A stretch of 64,000 bases of DNA from Microbispora hainanensis (GCF_036186745.1 NZ_CP108086.1:930001-994000); one strand, 5' to 3'; shown: positions 48,539 to 57,486, counted from the stretch's first letter. A program made the numbers and translations. The notes: generated from the sequence alone by a model not told the origin.

Positions 48539-49975
48539 TCAGGACGTGGCGGTGAGGTAGCGGAGCAGCAGGCGGACGCCGAAGCCGGTGCCGCCCTTGG
48601 TGGTCTCGCCGTCGTCGGAGGCGGCCCGCGCGGGCCCCGCGATGTCGAGGTGTGCCCACGGCCGCCCGCCGGTGAACTCCCGCAGGAACAGCGCGGCGGC
48701 GATCGACCCCGCCGCGCCCGACTTCGTCCTGTCGACGTTGGCCAGGTCGGCCACGTCGGAGTCGAGCATCGTGCGGTAGTCCTCGACGAGCGGCATCCGC
48801 CACAGCCGCTCCCCGCCGGCCTCGCCCGCGGCGATCAGGTCGGCGGCCAGCGACTCGTCCGTGGCGTAGAGCGCGCCCAGGCTCGTCCCGAGCGCGACCT
48901 TGGCCGCGCCGGTCAGCGTGGCGACGTCGATCACGATGTCCGGGTCGAGCTCAGCGTGCGCGTACGCCAGCGCGTCGGCCAGCACGAGACGACCCTCCGC
49001 GTCGGTGTTCAGCACCTCTACCGTGCGCCCGCCGTACTGGGTGATGACGTCTCCCGGCCGCTGCGCCGAGCCGGAGATGGAGTTCTCCGCGCACGCCACG
49101 AGGCCGGTGACCCGCACCGGCACGTCGAAGGCGGCGAGCGCGCTCATCGCGGCGATGACGGCGGCGCCGCCGCCCATGTCGGTCTTCATCGTCTTCATGC
49201 CCTCGTTGGGCTTCAGGGACAGGCCGCCGGTGTCGAACGTGATGCCCTTGCCGGCGAGCACCACGTGGGCGCGCGGGTTCTCCGGCGTGTAGGACAGCTC
49301 GACCAGGCACGGCGGGCTGACCGACCCCTGCCCGACGGCCCGGATGCCGCCGAACTCGCCGAGCTCGGCCCCCTCCCGCACGCGTACGCCGAGCCCCGAC
49401 TCGGCGGCGATCGCCTTGGCCTGCTCGGCGAGCCAGGCGGGCGTCTTGACCGACGACGGGGTGTTGACGAGGTCGCGGGCGAGCGCGGTGGCCCGCGCGA
49501 CCGCCTCGCCGCGCTTCAGGTCCCGCTCGTCCCCGCCGACGAAGACGATCTCCCCGACCGGCTTCTTGCCGCCGTTGCCGATGGTGAACGTGTACGCCGC
49601 GAGCAGCGCGCCCTCCGCCAGTGCCGCCGTCTCTCCCTTGGGCGGGACGACGACCGACAGCGACGCCCGGCCCTTCGCCCGCCTCGCGAGGGCCGCCCCG
49701 GCCTTGCGCAGCGCGGCGGCCGAGCCGTCGCCGGTGCCGTACAGCAGGACGCGCCGCACGCCGCCCTCCCTGAGGGTGGGCACCTCCACGACCTCGCCCG
49801 GCTCTCCCTTGGCCTCGTAGTGCGCGAGCAGCGCGTCGACCGGCACGGGAGACTCCAGCCAGGGCGCCGGGGCGAGGTCCGGTCCGGGTCCGAACGGCAC
49901 GGCCACCAGGTCGGCGTCCGGCGCGGGCCCGGCGCCGTCAGGACCGGTGAGGACCGGCGTGGTCTGGATGGGCAC
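48539..49975 (-). CDS. pepA: Leucyl aminopeptidase, M17 family
   Basis: 478 residues from GTG 49975 (GGAG six bases upstream). M17 catalytic core: VLAGKGITFDTGGLSLKPNE (metal Lys/Asp), GMKTMKTDMGGGAAVIAAMS and the signature NTDAEGRLVLADALAY. The N-terminal macro-like domain is present. Hexameric two-metal cytosolic aminopeptidase that recycles peptides. Downstream, 48500-48538 has short repeats of GGGGCCGTTCAGG. Convergent with the O-methyltransferase. Confidence 0.95.
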   Translation of the reverse strand: MPIQTTPVLTGPDGAGPAPDADLVAVPFGPGPDLAPAPWLESPVPVDALLAHYEAKGEPGEVVEVPTLREGGVRRVLLYGTGDGSAAALRKAGAALARRAKGRASLSVVVPPKGETAALAEGALLAAYTFTIGNGGKKPVGEIVFVGGDERDLKRGEAVARATALARDLVNTPSSVKTPAWLAEQAKAIAAESGLGVRVREGAELGEFGGIRAVGQGSVSPPCLVELSYTPENPRAHVVLAGKGITFDTGGLSLKPNEGMKTMKTDMGGGAAVIAAMSALAAFDVPVRVTGLVACAENSISGSAQRPGDVITQYGGRTVEVLNTDAEGRLVLADALAYAHAELDPDIVIDVATLTGAAKVALGTSLGALYATDESLAADLIAAGEAGGERLWRMPLVEDYRTMLDSDVADLANVDRTKSGAAGSIAAALFLREFTGGRPWAHLDIAGPARAASDDGETTKGGTGFGVRLLLRYLTATS

Positions 49976-50054
49976 GTCCACCTCCAATAGGTCGGCCCCG
50001 GGGCGGGAACAACCCGCCGCCAGGGCCGTAGATCGAACGGGTCGGCCGACGAGG

Positions 50055-50222
50055 TCAGCCGACCACCTTCTTGAGCGCGTCACCGAGGGCGCTGGCCTCG
50101 TCCGCGGACAGCTCCACGACGAGTCGGCCGCCACCTTCGAGAGGGACCCGCATGACGATGCCCCGTCCTTCCTTGGTGACCTCCAGCGGACCGTCACCGG
50201 TCCGCGGCTTCATCGCCGCCAT
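50055..50222 (-). CDS. DUF3117 family small protein
   Basis: 55 residues from ATG 50222: MAAMKPRTGDGPLEVTKEGR, GIVMRVPLEGGGRLVVELSA, DEASALGDALKKVVG. An exact fit to the DUF3117 family of about 55 residues (Rv1211 in M. tuberculosis). A tiny beta-rich protein of unknown function present throughout actinobacteria. RBS AAGGGA. It lies 79 bp upstream of the aminopeptidase gene. Confidence 0.95.
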   Translation of the reverse strand: MAAMKPRTGDGPLEVTKEGRGIVMRVPLEGGGRLVVELSADEASALGDALKKVVG

Positions 50223-50402
50223 GCGTGTATCCCTTCCCGCGTTGTCGGCCGCCCCGGAGGGTAACCGGCGTATTCACGTTTCTGTGATGTTCTATTATCC
50301 CGCCTCCGAGCTCAAAAAGGTAACGGCCTGGATCCGGTCAGTGGATCAATGCGGTGAGACACTCGTTGTGGACGGACCGGACGTGACCCCACACTGGGTG
50401 GG

Positions 50403-51176
50403 GTGAACGCCCGAGCCGCGCTTTTCGATCTCTATGGGGACCACCTTCTCGCGCGTGGCGGCCGTGCCTCCGTGGCCGCGCTCGTGAGGCTGCTCTCGCC
50501 GCTCGACATCGCGGCCCCGGCCGTCAGGACCGCGATATCCCGCATGGTCAGACAGGGCTGGCTCGACCCCGTACGGCTGCCGCAGGGGCCGGGATACGCG
50601 GTCACGCCGAAGTGCGAACGCCGGCTCGACGAGACGGCGGCCCGCGTCTACCGGCGGGGCGACGCGCCGTGGGCCGGCCGCTGGCACGTCCTGGTGCTCG
50701 AACCGGTCAGGGACCGGGCCCGGCGCGAGCGGCTGCGTGCCGACCTCGCCTTCCTCGGGTACGCCCCGCTGTCGGAGACGACCTGGATCGGTCCGAGGCC
50801 CTCGCCCGAGCTCGACGCGCTGCGGATTCCCGGCCACCGGTTCGACGCCGTGTACGAGGGCGACCCGCGTGACCTGCTCGCCCGCGCGTGGGACCTGGAC
50901 GGCATCGGCAGCGCGTACGAGGATTGGCTGGCCAGCGCGGCGGAGCTGGTGGGCTCGCTGCCGGAGGACGCCTCGGACGACCGGGTCTTCGCGGTCCGCA
51001 GCAGGCTGGTGCACGGCTGGCGCAACTTCCTGTTCCGCGACCCCGGGCTGCCCGCCGACCTGCTGCCGCCGGGCTGGCCGGGCGAGAAGGCCCGCACCTT
51101 CTTCGAGCAGGAGGCCACTCGGCTGCTGCCGGCCGCCGCCGCGTTCGTGGACCGCACACTGAATGGAGCAGCCTGA
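50403..51176 (+). CDS. paaX: PaaX-type transcriptional repressor
   Basis: 257 residues from GTG 50403. The N-terminal winged HTH is ARAALFDLYGDHLLARGGRA then VRTAISRMVRQGWLD. The PaaX middle (WHVLVLEPVRDRARRERLRA, FLGYAPLSETTWIGPR) and C-terminal domain (VHGWRNFLFRDPGLPADLLP) follow. PaaX represses phenylacetate catabolism, responding to phenylacetyl-CoA. The overlapping next gene encodes an enoyl-CoA hydratase, consistent with a small fragment of that pathway; other paa genes are absent here. Start lies next to GGGTGGG and may be leaderless. Confidence 0.92.
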   Translation: MNARAALFDLYGDHLLARGGRASVAALVRLLSPLDIAAPAVRTAISRMVRQGWLDPVRLPQGPGYAVTPKCERRLDETAARVYRRGDAPWAGRWHVLVLEPVRDRARRERLRADLAFLGYAPLSETTWIGPRPSPELDALRIPGHRFDAVYEGDPRDLLARAWDLDGIGSAYEDWLASAAELVGSLPEDASDDRVFAVRSRLVHGWRNFLFRDPGLPADLLPPGWPGEKARTFFEQEATRLLPAAAAFVDRTLNGAA

Positions 51177-51177
51177 C

Positions 51178-51957
51178 ATGACCGTGACCTACGACGTCGA
51201 CGAAGCCGTCGCCACGATCACGCTCAACCGCCCCGACGCGATGAACTCGCTGACCCTCGCGACGAAGACCGACCTGCTCGCGGCCGTGCGGCGCGCCGCC
51301 GACGACGCGTCGGTGCGGGCCGTGCTCCTGACCGGCGCGGGCCGGGCCTTCTGCGCGGGACAGGACCTGCGGGAACACGCCGCCAACCTCGACCGTGGCC
51401 TCGGTCTGGCGAACACCGTGCGCGAGCACTACAACCCGGTCGTGCTGGCCATCGCGACGATGGGCAAGCCCGTCGTGGCCGCCGTCAACGGGGTGGCCGC
51501 GGGGGCGGGCGCCTCGCTGGCGTTCGCGTGCGACTTCCGGGTGGCGGCCGAGAACGCGAAGTTCTCGATGGCGTTCACCGGGATCGGGCTCGCCCCCGAC
51601 TCGGGCGCGTCCTGGACCCTGCAGCGGCTCGTCGGCCCCGCCCGCGCCCGGGAGATGCTGCTGCTCGGCGACGTCGTCGACGCGGCCAGGGCGCTGGAGC
51701 TCGGCCTGGTCGGGCAGGTGGTGCCTGCCGACCGGCTGGCGTCCGCCGCCCGCGACCTCGCCGTACGGCTGGCGCAGGGGCCCACCCGGGCGTACGCCGC
51801 GACCAAGGCGGCGCTGGACCACGCGGCGTCGTCCTCCCTCGCCGAGGCGCTGGAGCGGGAGGCGGAGCTTCAGGACGAGTGCGTCGCCACCGCCGACCAC
51901 GCGGCGGCGACCAAGGCGTTCCTCGACAAGGAACGACCTACCTTCGAAGGCCGGTAG
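51178..51957 (+). CDS. Enoyl-CoA hydratase/isomerase (PaaG-like)
   Basis: 259 residues from ATG 51178, one base after the paaX stop; ATG 51163 would overlap it. Crotonase motifs: ATITLNRPDAMNSLTLATKT, LLTGAGRAFCAGQDLREHA (oxyanion region) and VVAAVNGVAAGAGASLAFAC then DFRVAAENAKFSMAF, with Asp in GLAPDSGASW. This Asp-rather-than-Glu pattern fits PaaG/PaaB-type isomerases. Probably acts on 2,3-dehydroadipyl-CoA-type or ring-epoxide intermediates, controlled by PaaX. Confidence 0.9.
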   Translation: MTVTYDVDEAVATITLNRPDAMNSLTLATKTDLLAAVRRAADDASVRAVLLTGAGRAFCAGQDLREHAANLDRGLGLANTVREHYNPVVLAIATMGKPVVAAVNGVAAGAGASLAFACDFRVAAENAKFSMAFTGIGLAPDSGASWTLQRLVGPARAREMLLLGDVVDAARALELGLVGQVVPADRLASAARDLAVRLAQGPTRAYAATKAALDHAASSSLAEALEREAELQDECVATADHAAATKAFLDKERPTFEGR

Positions 51958-52009
51958 GCGCTTCGAAGCAATCGGCACAGCGAAGGCCGGTAGGCGCTTC
52001 GAAGCAATC
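51945..52009. repeat. Exact 29-bp direct repeat spanning two convergent gene ends
   Basis: Copies at 51945-51973 and 51981-52009 with a 7-bp spacer. Unit begins CGAAGGCCGGTAGGCG and contains the palindrome GCTTCGAAGC. Copy 1 overlaps the hydratase stop; copy 2 overlaps the tag stop codon. Each copy can form a hairpin, so the pair may act as a two-way terminator. Confidence 0.85.
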
Positions 52010-52592
52010 AAACACGGCGCAGGGCGGTGACGGCCTCGCGGACGTGGCAGTCGGCGACGTGGTCGTTGACCAGGCCGATGGCCTGCATCAGGGCGTACGC
52101 CGTGGTGGGGCCGACGAAGCGGAAGCCGTGCTTCTTGAGGTCCTTGGCCAGCGCCGTGGACCCGGGGGTGCGGGCGGGGACGTCGGCGAGGGTGGTGGGG
52201 ACCCTGCCGGGCTCCTCGGCGTACTTCCACACCAGCGCCGACAGCCCGCCCGGCACCTCAAGCGCGGCGCGGGCGTTGGCCACGGCCGCCTCGATCTTGG
52301 CGCGGTTGCGCACGATGCCCGCGTCGGCGAGCAGGCGCGCCATGTCGTCCTCGCCGAAGGCCGCCACCGCCGGGATCGAGAACCCGGCGAACGCCTTGCG
52401 GAAGTTGTCGCGCTTGCGCAGGATCGTCAGCCACGACAGGCCGGACTGGAACGCCTCCAGGGTGATCCGCTCGAAGACGCGGTCGTCTCCATGGACGGGA
52501 CGGCCCCACTCGTCGTCGTGGTAGGCGACGTAGTCGGGTGTGGTGCCCGCCCACCCGCAGCGGACCAGCCCGTCGTCGTGTGCCGTCACCAT
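52008..52592 (-). CDS. tag: DNA-3-methyladenine glycosylase I
   Basis: 194 residues from ATG 52592. TagA motifs: RCGWAGTTPDYVAYHDDEWG (zinc Cys plus His and base-stacking residues), RITLEAFQSGLSWLTILRKR and the C-terminal DLKKHGFRFVGPTTAYALMQ, ending with zinc ligands in DHVADCH. It excises 3-methyladenine from alkylated DNA. The DivIVA-like gene upstream overlaps the start by 7 bp, as in the Rv1209-Rv1210 pair. Confidence 0.94.
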   Translation of the reverse strand: MVTAHDDGLVRCGWAGTTPDYVAYHDDEWGRPVHGDDRVFERITLEAFQSGLSWLTILRKRDNFRKAFAGFSIPAVAAFGEDDMARLLADAGIVRNRAKIEAAVANARAALEVPGGLSALVWKYAEEPGRVPTTLADVPARTPGSTALAKDLKKHGFRFVGPTTAYALMQAIGLVNDHVADCHVREAVTALRRV

Positions 52593-53023
52593 GCCTCTTC
52601 CGCGTCGACGCGCTCGGCCCGGACGTCGGCCGCCTCGGGCTCCTGCGTCTCGAACCGCTGTGTCTCTGGCTGCGTCGTCTCGGGCCGCGTCGTTTCGAGC
52701 CGCGTCGTCTCCTCGCGGGTCTGCGGCCGTGCGTACGATAACTCGGCCACGCGCTGCTCCAGCACCGCGATGCGGGTGTCGCGCTCCCCGAGGGCGACCG
52801 AGACGCGGTGCAGCGTCTCGTCCACCGCCTGGGTGCTGTAGCCCACGAGACCGATCGGGAGCCGGAGCGCGATCAGATCGGCGGGAGTCACCTGGCCGGC
52901 CGCCGGCAGTTCGAGAGGCGGCACGTCCGGGGGGAACTCCGCCATCTCGCCGCCGTGTCCCAGCGAGACCATGACCACGCAGGCGATCACGGCGAGTCCG
53001 GCGATGACGAGTACGACCAGCAC
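52586..53023 (-). CDS. DivIVA-domain membrane protein (Rv1209 type)
   Basis: 145 residues from GTG 53023. N-terminal membrane helix (VLVVLVIAGLAVIACVVMVS), then DLIALRLPIGLVGYSTQAVD, the DivIVA-like RxxxxGY...VD motif, and a coiled coil (LGERDTRIAVLEQRVAELSY). The tail is built of repeated TR/PET/QE units (TTRLETTRPETTQPET) and is acidic. Probably a polar or septal scaffold protein. Overlaps tag by 7 bp. Confidence 0.85.
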   Translation of the reverse strand: MLVVLVIAGLAVIACVVMVSLGHGGEMAEFPPDVPPLELPAAGQVTPADLIALRLPIGLVGYSTQAVDETLHRVSVALGERDTRIAVLEQRVAELSYARPQTREETTRLETTRPETTQPETQRFETQEPEAADVRAERVDAEEAW

Positions 53024-53066
53024 ATACGAATCGTGCCACAACTCTTTTGCGTGCGAGCATGGAAGC

Positions 53067-53339
53067 ATGACGCGCGTGATCGGGCCCGACGACGAGATCG
53101 AGCCCGCCTGGGTCGAGGCCGCCTCGCTGCCGGAGGTGTCCGCGCTGGCCCGGGCGGGGCACACCGTCGTGGTGACGCTCCCCGGCGACGAGACCGAGGC
53201 CATCGCGGCCGCCGCCGCGTACGCCTGGGCGGGGGCGGCCGTCTTCCGGACGTCCCACGACGTGCGGCGGGCCCTCGACATGACCGAGGCCCTGCTGGGC
53301 CGCCGGCCCCCCGCCCTGACCCGCCGCGGCCTGGCCTGA
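53067..53339 (+). CDS. Short protein resembling the C-terminal end of dihydropteroate synthase-like FolP2
   Basis: 90 residues from ATG 53067 (MTRVIGPDDEIEPAWVEAAS). The second half, ETEAIAAAAAYAWAGAAVFR then TSHDVRRALDMTEALLGRRP, resembles the last strand and helix of the dihydropteroate synthase barrel, where the Arg-His (here Ser-His) and RRALDM region closes the pterin site. In M. tuberculosis folP2 (Rv1207) occupies this neighbourhood. It may be an eroded folP2 that remains as an independent small gene. It has a start and stop and is common in this form in actinomycetes. Function unknown. Confidence 0.6.
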   Translation: MTRVIGPDDEIEPAWVEAASLPEVSALARAGHTVVVTLPGDETEAIAAAAAYAWAGAAVFRTSHDVRRALDMTEALLGRRPPALTRRGLA

Positions 53340-53349
53340 CGGAGCGCTT

Positions 53350-53928
53350 CTAGCTCTCGCCGAGCTCCTCGCCGGTGGGGCTGAGGTGGAGGGCGGGCCG
53401 CTCCAGCAGGTCGAACGCCTCCTCGACCGTGGTCGCCCACGAGATCGCGTCGAACACGTTCGGCCGGGTGAAGCCCTGCTCGTACATGCGGTCGATCAGG
53501 TCGCGCAGCGGGCCGTACAGACCCCACGGGTCGAGGACGACCAGCGGCCGCTCGTGCATGCCGAGCACCCGGGAGGTCCAGATCTCGAAGAGCTCCTCCA
53601 GGGTGCCGATGCCGCCCGGGAGCACGAGGAACGCGTCGGACCTGGCGTCCATGATCCCCTTGCGCTCGCGCATGTCGGCGGTGACGATCAGCTCGCCCGA
53701 GTCGGTGTCGGCGATCTCGATGTCGACGAGGGCCTGGGGGATCACCCCGACCGTGTGGCCGCCGCCGTCGCGGACGGCCCGGGCGACCTCGCCCATGCAG
53801 GAGACGATGGCGCCGCCGCTCACGAGACCGTGGCCGCGGCGGGCCAGTTCGGTGCCCACCTCCCGGGCGAGGTCGAGGTATTTGCGGTCGATCTTCTGGC
53901 TGGACGAGCAGTAAACGCAGACGAACAC
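53350..53928 (-). CDS. LOG family protein (TIGR00730), first copy
   Basis: 192 residues: MFVCVYCSSSQKIDRKYLDL, RGHGLVSGGAIVSCMGEVAR, MRERKGIMDARSDAFLVLPG and GIGTLEELFEIW. The PGGxGTxxE signature is that of LOG cytokinin riboside monophosphate phosphoribohydrolases, which split nucleoside 5'-monophosphates to base and ribose 5-phosphate. Located 9 bp downstream of another LOG-type gene. Equivalent to Rv1205 by synteny. Confidence 0.92.
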   Translation of the reverse strand: MFVCVYCSSSQKIDRKYLDLAREVGTELARRGHGLVSGGAIVSCMGEVARAVRDGGGHTVGVIPQALVDIEIADTDSGELIVTADMRERKGIMDARSDAFLVLPGGIGTLEELFEIWTSRVLGMHERPLVVLDPWGLYGPLRDLIDRMYEQGFTRPNVFDAISWATTVEEAFDLLERPALHLSPTGEELGES

Positions 53929-53937
53929 GTCGCAACC

Positions 53938-54684
53938 CTACTGAGTGCCGGCGCGCCGGTCCGACTCCACGATGATGCGCACGGCCTCGTCGGGGTCGTC
54001 GGTGACCGAGACCAGCTCCACGTCCTGCGGCGAGATCTTGCCGGTGGCCAGCAGCGAGTCGCGGATCCAGTCGATCAGCGGCGACCAGAACGAGACGCCC
54101 ATCATGATCACCGGGAACGACGTGACCTTCCGCGTCTGCACCAGGGTCAGCGCCTCGAACAGCTCGTCGAGCGTGCCGAACCCGCCGGGCAGGGCCACGA
54201 ACCCGCTGGCGTACTTGACGAACATCGTCTTGCGCACGAAGAAGTAGCGGAACTCGATGCCGAGATCCACGTAGTCGTTGAGACGCTGCTCGTGCGGCAG
54301 CTCGATGCCGAGGCCGACCGAGATGCCGCCGGCTTCGAGCGCGCCCTTGTTCGCCGCCTCCATCACCCCGGGGCCGCCACCGGTGATCACCGCGTAGCCC
54401 GCCTTGGCGAGCGCCGAGCCGACCTTCACGCCGAGTTCGTACTCGGGGCTGTCGGGACCGGTGCGGGCCGATCCGAAGACGGTCACCGCCGGGGGAAGGT
54501 CGGCGAGGGCGCCGAAACCCTCGACGAACTCGGACTGGATGCGCAGCACGCGCCAGGGGTCCTCGTGCAGCCAGCCGGTCGGGCCGCGTCGGTCGAGCAG
54601 GCGCTGGTCGTGGGTCGAATCGGGGACGAGTCCGCCGCGGACCAGCGACGGGCCCTGCCGGCGTTCGGGACGGGTGTGCTTCAT
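53938..54684 (-). CDS. LOG family/TIGR00730-type Rossmann-fold protein, second copy
   Basis: 248 residues from ATG 54684 (MKHTRPERRQGPSLVRGGLV). The longer type: PPAVTVFGSARTGPDSPEYE, YAVITGGGPGVMEAANKGAL, RYFFVRKTMFVKYASGFVAL and PGGFGTLDELFEAL. Has the PGGxGTxxE signature and an N-terminal extension with RLLDRRGPTGWLHEDPWRVL. Such proteins can be LOG-like nucleotide phosphoribohydrolases. Forms an operon with the shorter copy. Confidence 0.92.
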   Translation of the reverse strand: MKHTRPERRQGPSLVRGGLVPDSTHDQRLLDRRGPTGWLHEDPWRVLRIQSEFVEGFGALADLPPAVTVFGSARTGPDSPEYELGVKVGSALAKAGYAVITGGGPGVMEAANKGALEAGGISVGLGIELPHEQRLNDYVDLGIEFRYFFVRKTMFVKYASGFVALPGGFGTLDELFEALTLVQTRKVTSFPVIMMGVSFWSPLIDWIRDSLLATGKISPQDVELVSVTDDPDEAVRIIVESDRRAGTQ

Positions 54685-54849
54685 GACGGTCACGCTAACG
54701 GTCGGGGTCGGACATGGTGCTGGACGCACGGGCTGCCCCGGCGCCCCGCGTTCCAAATCGCACCGGAAGAATCTTGAAAAAGATCCTCGGAAGGATGGAA
54801 CCGGTCGTCGCCGAGGCCCCGTCTAAGAAACGAGGGTGCTGCTCGGGAC

Positions 54850-54895
54850 GAAAGTGGCTTTCCCCGCCAAATGGCCGGCGAGGAAAGCCACTTTC
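54850..54895. terminator. Terminator downstream of dapE
   Basis: Perfect 14-bp stem GAAAGTGGCTTTCC/GGAAAGCCACTTTC (54850-54863 with 54882-54895) with a further inner pairing. It ends in CTTTCTTC on one side and GGACG on the other. Separates dapE from the LOG genes. Confidence 0.8.
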
Positions 54896-54925
54896 TTCTA
54901 TCTGCGGGCTCTACCTGCGGCTTAC

Positions 54926-55981
54926 CTATTCGGTCAGCCAGGATGTCATGCGGCGCTCGCTCTCGACGATCTTGGCGAGGCTCACGTTCTCCCCCGCCGT
55001 GTGGGCGATATCGGGGTTGCCGGGGCCGCAGTTGACGGCGGGCATCCCGAGGGCGGAAAAACGCGCGACGTCGGTCCAGCCGAGCTTGGCCCGGGGCGTG
55101 CCGCCGATCGCGGCGGCGAACGCCGCGGCGACGGGGTGGGTCAGCCCCGGCCGTGCGCCCGGCGCTCCGTCGGTGAGCCGCACGTCGAAGCCGTCGAAGA
55201 CCTCCTGGACGTGGGCGAACGCCTCCTCCAGCGTGCGGTCGGGGGCGAAGCGGTAGTTCACGGTCACCACGCACTCGTCCGGGATGACGTTGCCGGCCAC
55301 CCCACCGCGTATGCCCACCGCGTTGAGGCCCTCGTGGAACCGCAGGCCGTCCACCACCGGCTGCCGCGCCTCGTATCGGCGGAGGATGTCCAGCACCGGC
55401 GCGACGTCGTGGATGGCGTTGACGCCCTCCCACGACCGGGCGCTGTGCGCGCGCACGCCCTTCACCGTGATCTCGGCCCGCAGCGTGCCCTGGCAGCCGC
55501 CCTCGATCAGCCCGTCGGTCGGCTCCATCACGACCGCGAAGTCACCCGTGATCCACTCGGGATGGGTGCGGGTGAGCCGCAGCAGGCCGCTGCGCTCGGC
55601 CTCGACCTCCTCGCAGTCGTAGAAGACGAAGGTCAGGTCGCGGTTCGGCTCGGCCAGCAGGCAGAGCTTGAGCTGGACTGCCACGCCGCTCTTCATGTCG
55701 GACGTCCCGCAGCCGTACAGCACGCCGTCTTCGACCCTGCTGGGCAGGTTGCCGGCCACCGGCACCGTGTCGATGTGCCCGGCGATCACCACGCGCTCGG
55801 CCCGGCCGAGATCGGTCCGCGCCACCACCGCGTCGCCGTCACGCAGCACGGTCAGGTGGGGCAGCGGAGCGAGCGCCTCCTCGATGGCGTCGGCCAGCGC
55901 CTTCTCCGCGCCGCTCACCGATTCGATGTCCACCAGTCGCGCCGTCAGCGCGCCCACATCCTGGGAAAGGTCAAGCCGCAT
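54926..55981 (-). CDS. dapE: Succinyl-diaminopimelate desuccinylase
   Basis: 351 residues from ATG 55981. M20 metallopeptidase motifs: [43 protein letters not shown] (catalytic Glu), [16 protein letters not shown] and the C-terminal [15 protein letters not shown]. It removes succinate from N-succinyl-LL-diaminopimelate on the way to meso-diaminopimelate and lysine. Runs in one direction with dapC, whose product acts one step earlier, across two intervening small genes. Confidence 0.96.
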   Translation of the reverse strand: MRLDLSQDVGALTARLVDIESVSGAEKALADAIEEALAPLPHLTVLRDGDAVVARTDLGRAERVVIAGHIDTVPVAGNLPSRVEDGVLYGCGTSDMKSGVAVQLKLCLLAEPNRDLTFVFYDCEEVEAERSGLLRLTRTHPEWITGDFAVVMEPTDGLIEGGCQGTLRAEITVKGVRAHSARSWEGVNAIHDVAPVLDILRRYEARQPVVDGLRFHEGLNAVGIRGGVAGNVIPDECVVTVNYRFAPDRTLEEAFAHVQEVFDGFDVRLTDGAPGARPGLTHPVAAAFAAAIGGTPRAKLGWTDVARFSALGMPAVNCGPGNPDIAHTAGENVSLAKIVESERRMTSWLTE

Positions 55982-56005
55982 GTCACCCGACCCTAATCCA
56001 CCGGT

Positions 56006-56806
56006 TCACGCGATCTGGACCGTGGCGACGGGCTTGGTGGCCTTGCGCCAGCCGTCGTGCCCGCTCTCGGCCGTCCAGGTGACGCCCTCGTAGCGCACCT
56101 GGCGCAGGCCGTACTTCTGGGCGTAGGTGACATACCAGGCGGCGATCAGCCAGCCGCGCTTGGTCGAGGAGTCCGTGCCGAGGGCGCGCACGAGCTGCTT
56201 GCGCGCGGCCTCGGGCTGCGGCGTGACCGGCTTGTCGGACGGCGGATACCAGCAGTGCACGGCCTGGGGCACGCGCCCGCTGAACGCCGCCGAGAGGATC
56301 CTGGCGTTGTACTCGTGCTCGGCGTAGGCCGAGCCGTCGGCGGAGCGCTGCACGGCCTGTGCCGCCTCGTGCAGCGGCAGGGTCGTGTAGTGCCGCACCT
56401 TCTCCAGGGCGGCGAAGAACTTGCGCGCGGCGTAGACCGGGTCCTGCAGCTGCTCGCGCGTCCCCCAGCCCATCGAGGGCCGCTGCTGGAAGACGCCCAC
56501 CGAGTCGCGGTCGCCGTACGGCAGGTTGGCCAGCTTGGACTCCTGGATCGCCGTGACGTAGGCGATCTGGAGGGCGCGCTCGGGCAGCCTGCGCCGCACC
56601 GCGACGGCGGCGATGGTCGCGGCCACCTGGGCCTGCTCGATGTCGAGGTCGAGCGTGCCGTCAGGGGTCTTGACCATGCAGTGTTCGCCCAGAGCGAACG
56701 GCTTTGTCCGCTTCAGCAGGTGATAGGCGCCATAGAAGATGGCCGCACCCAGCAGGGCCACGATGACCACGACGGTCACGACAGGTTTGGTAAGGCGCCG
56801 TTCCAC
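56006..56806 (-). CDS. Membrane-anchored lytic-transglycosylase-like protein
   Basis: 266 residues. N-terminal membrane helix (PVVTVVVIVALLGAAIFYGA), then a lysozyme-like domain: RALQIAYVTAIQESKLANLP, YGDRDSVGVFQQRPSMGWGT and REQLQDPVYAARKFFAAL, where the Glu of AIQESKL is the expected catalytic acid. The rest (HCWYPPSDKPVTPQPEAARK) is the actinobacterial extension of this group, often mis-annotated as heavy metal transporter. Probably cuts or remodels peptidoglycan. Sits inside the dapC-dapE cluster, fitting cell-wall supply. Confidence 0.85.
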   Translation of the reverse strand: MERRLTKPVVTVVVIVALLGAAIFYGAYHLLKRTKPFALGEHCMVKTPDGTLDLDIEQAQVAATIAAVAVRRRLPERALQIAYVTAIQESKLANLPYGDRDSVGVFQQRPSMGWGTREQLQDPVYAARKFFAALEKVRHYTTLPLHEAAQAVQRSADGSAYAEHEYNARILSAAFSGRVPQAVHCWYPPSDKPVTPQPEAARKQLVRALGTDSSTKRGWLIAAWYVTYAQKYGLRQVRYEGVTWTAESGHDGWRKATKPVATVQIA

Positions 56807-56827
56807 AAGCAGAACCTACCCGGATGA

Positions 56828-57475
56828 TCAGGGAAGCCGATCCACGCGAATCGATCCCGGGGTCAGCGGCCGGGCGTAGGACGCCTCCCACTGGCCGCCC
56901 TGCACACGCTGGAACGACAGCAGGCGGCCGTCGCCCGTCCGATAGTCGGCGAAGTCGAGCAGGCCGCGCTCGGGCAGCCCCGTGTTGCCCTCGGAGCGGA
57001 AGGCGGCCGTGCCGCGCTCGACGGGATAGAACTCCAGGCCGTCCACGATGAGCATGTGCCTGGCCGGCACCATCCCCTGGGTCGGCACGTCGGTCCATAA
57101 CAGGACCTCCAGGTGGAGGGACTCGCCCTCCGTGCCCGGCCGTTCCTCGACCGACAGCCAGTTGTAGCGCCGGGCGCCCTCGTCGAGCAGATACTCCGTC
57201 CACTTCTCGCCCTGCATCGTGCAGTGCAGGGCCCCGGCGGCCCGATAACGGGCGGCCTCCACATAGACGGTGTCGCCCACCCGGATCGTGCGAGGGTCGA
57301 AGAAGTCCGGTTCGGCCGCGGGGTCGTGCGCCTGCGCCTCTCTCGGATCGGCGGCCGGCGTGCGCACCGGCTCGCGCGTGCGTGCGCGCCGGGTCGCGGC
57401 GACCGCGCCCACGACCGCGCCCAGCACGACGACGACCGTGGCGAGGCCAAGCACGATCACGATCGCTGTCGTCAT
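56828..57475 (-). CDS. DUF4178 membrane-anchored protein
   Basis: 215 residues: membrane helix (AIVIVLGLATVVVVLGAVVG), basic linker, and a C-terminal DUF4178 domain (RVGDTVYVEAARYRAAGALH, WTEYLLDEGARRYNWLSVEE and LEFYPVERGTAAFRSEG). DUF4178 proteins are often next to lysine/DAP genes or exported lipid-related genes in actinomycetes; function unknown. Gaps of 11 and 21 bp to its neighbours indicate an operon. Confidence 0.85.
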   Translation of the reverse strand: MTTAIVIVLGLATVVVVLGAVVGAVAATRRARTREPVRTPAADPREAQAHDPAAEPDFFDPRTIRVGDTVYVEAARYRAAGALHCTMQGEKWTEYLLDEGARRYNWLSVEERPGTEGESLHLEVLLWTDVPTQGMVPARHMLIVDGLEFYPVERGTAAFRSEGNTGLPERGLLDFADYRTGDGRLLSFQRVQGGQWEASYARPLTPGSIRVDRLP

Positions 57476-57486
57476 GGCGCGCGATC

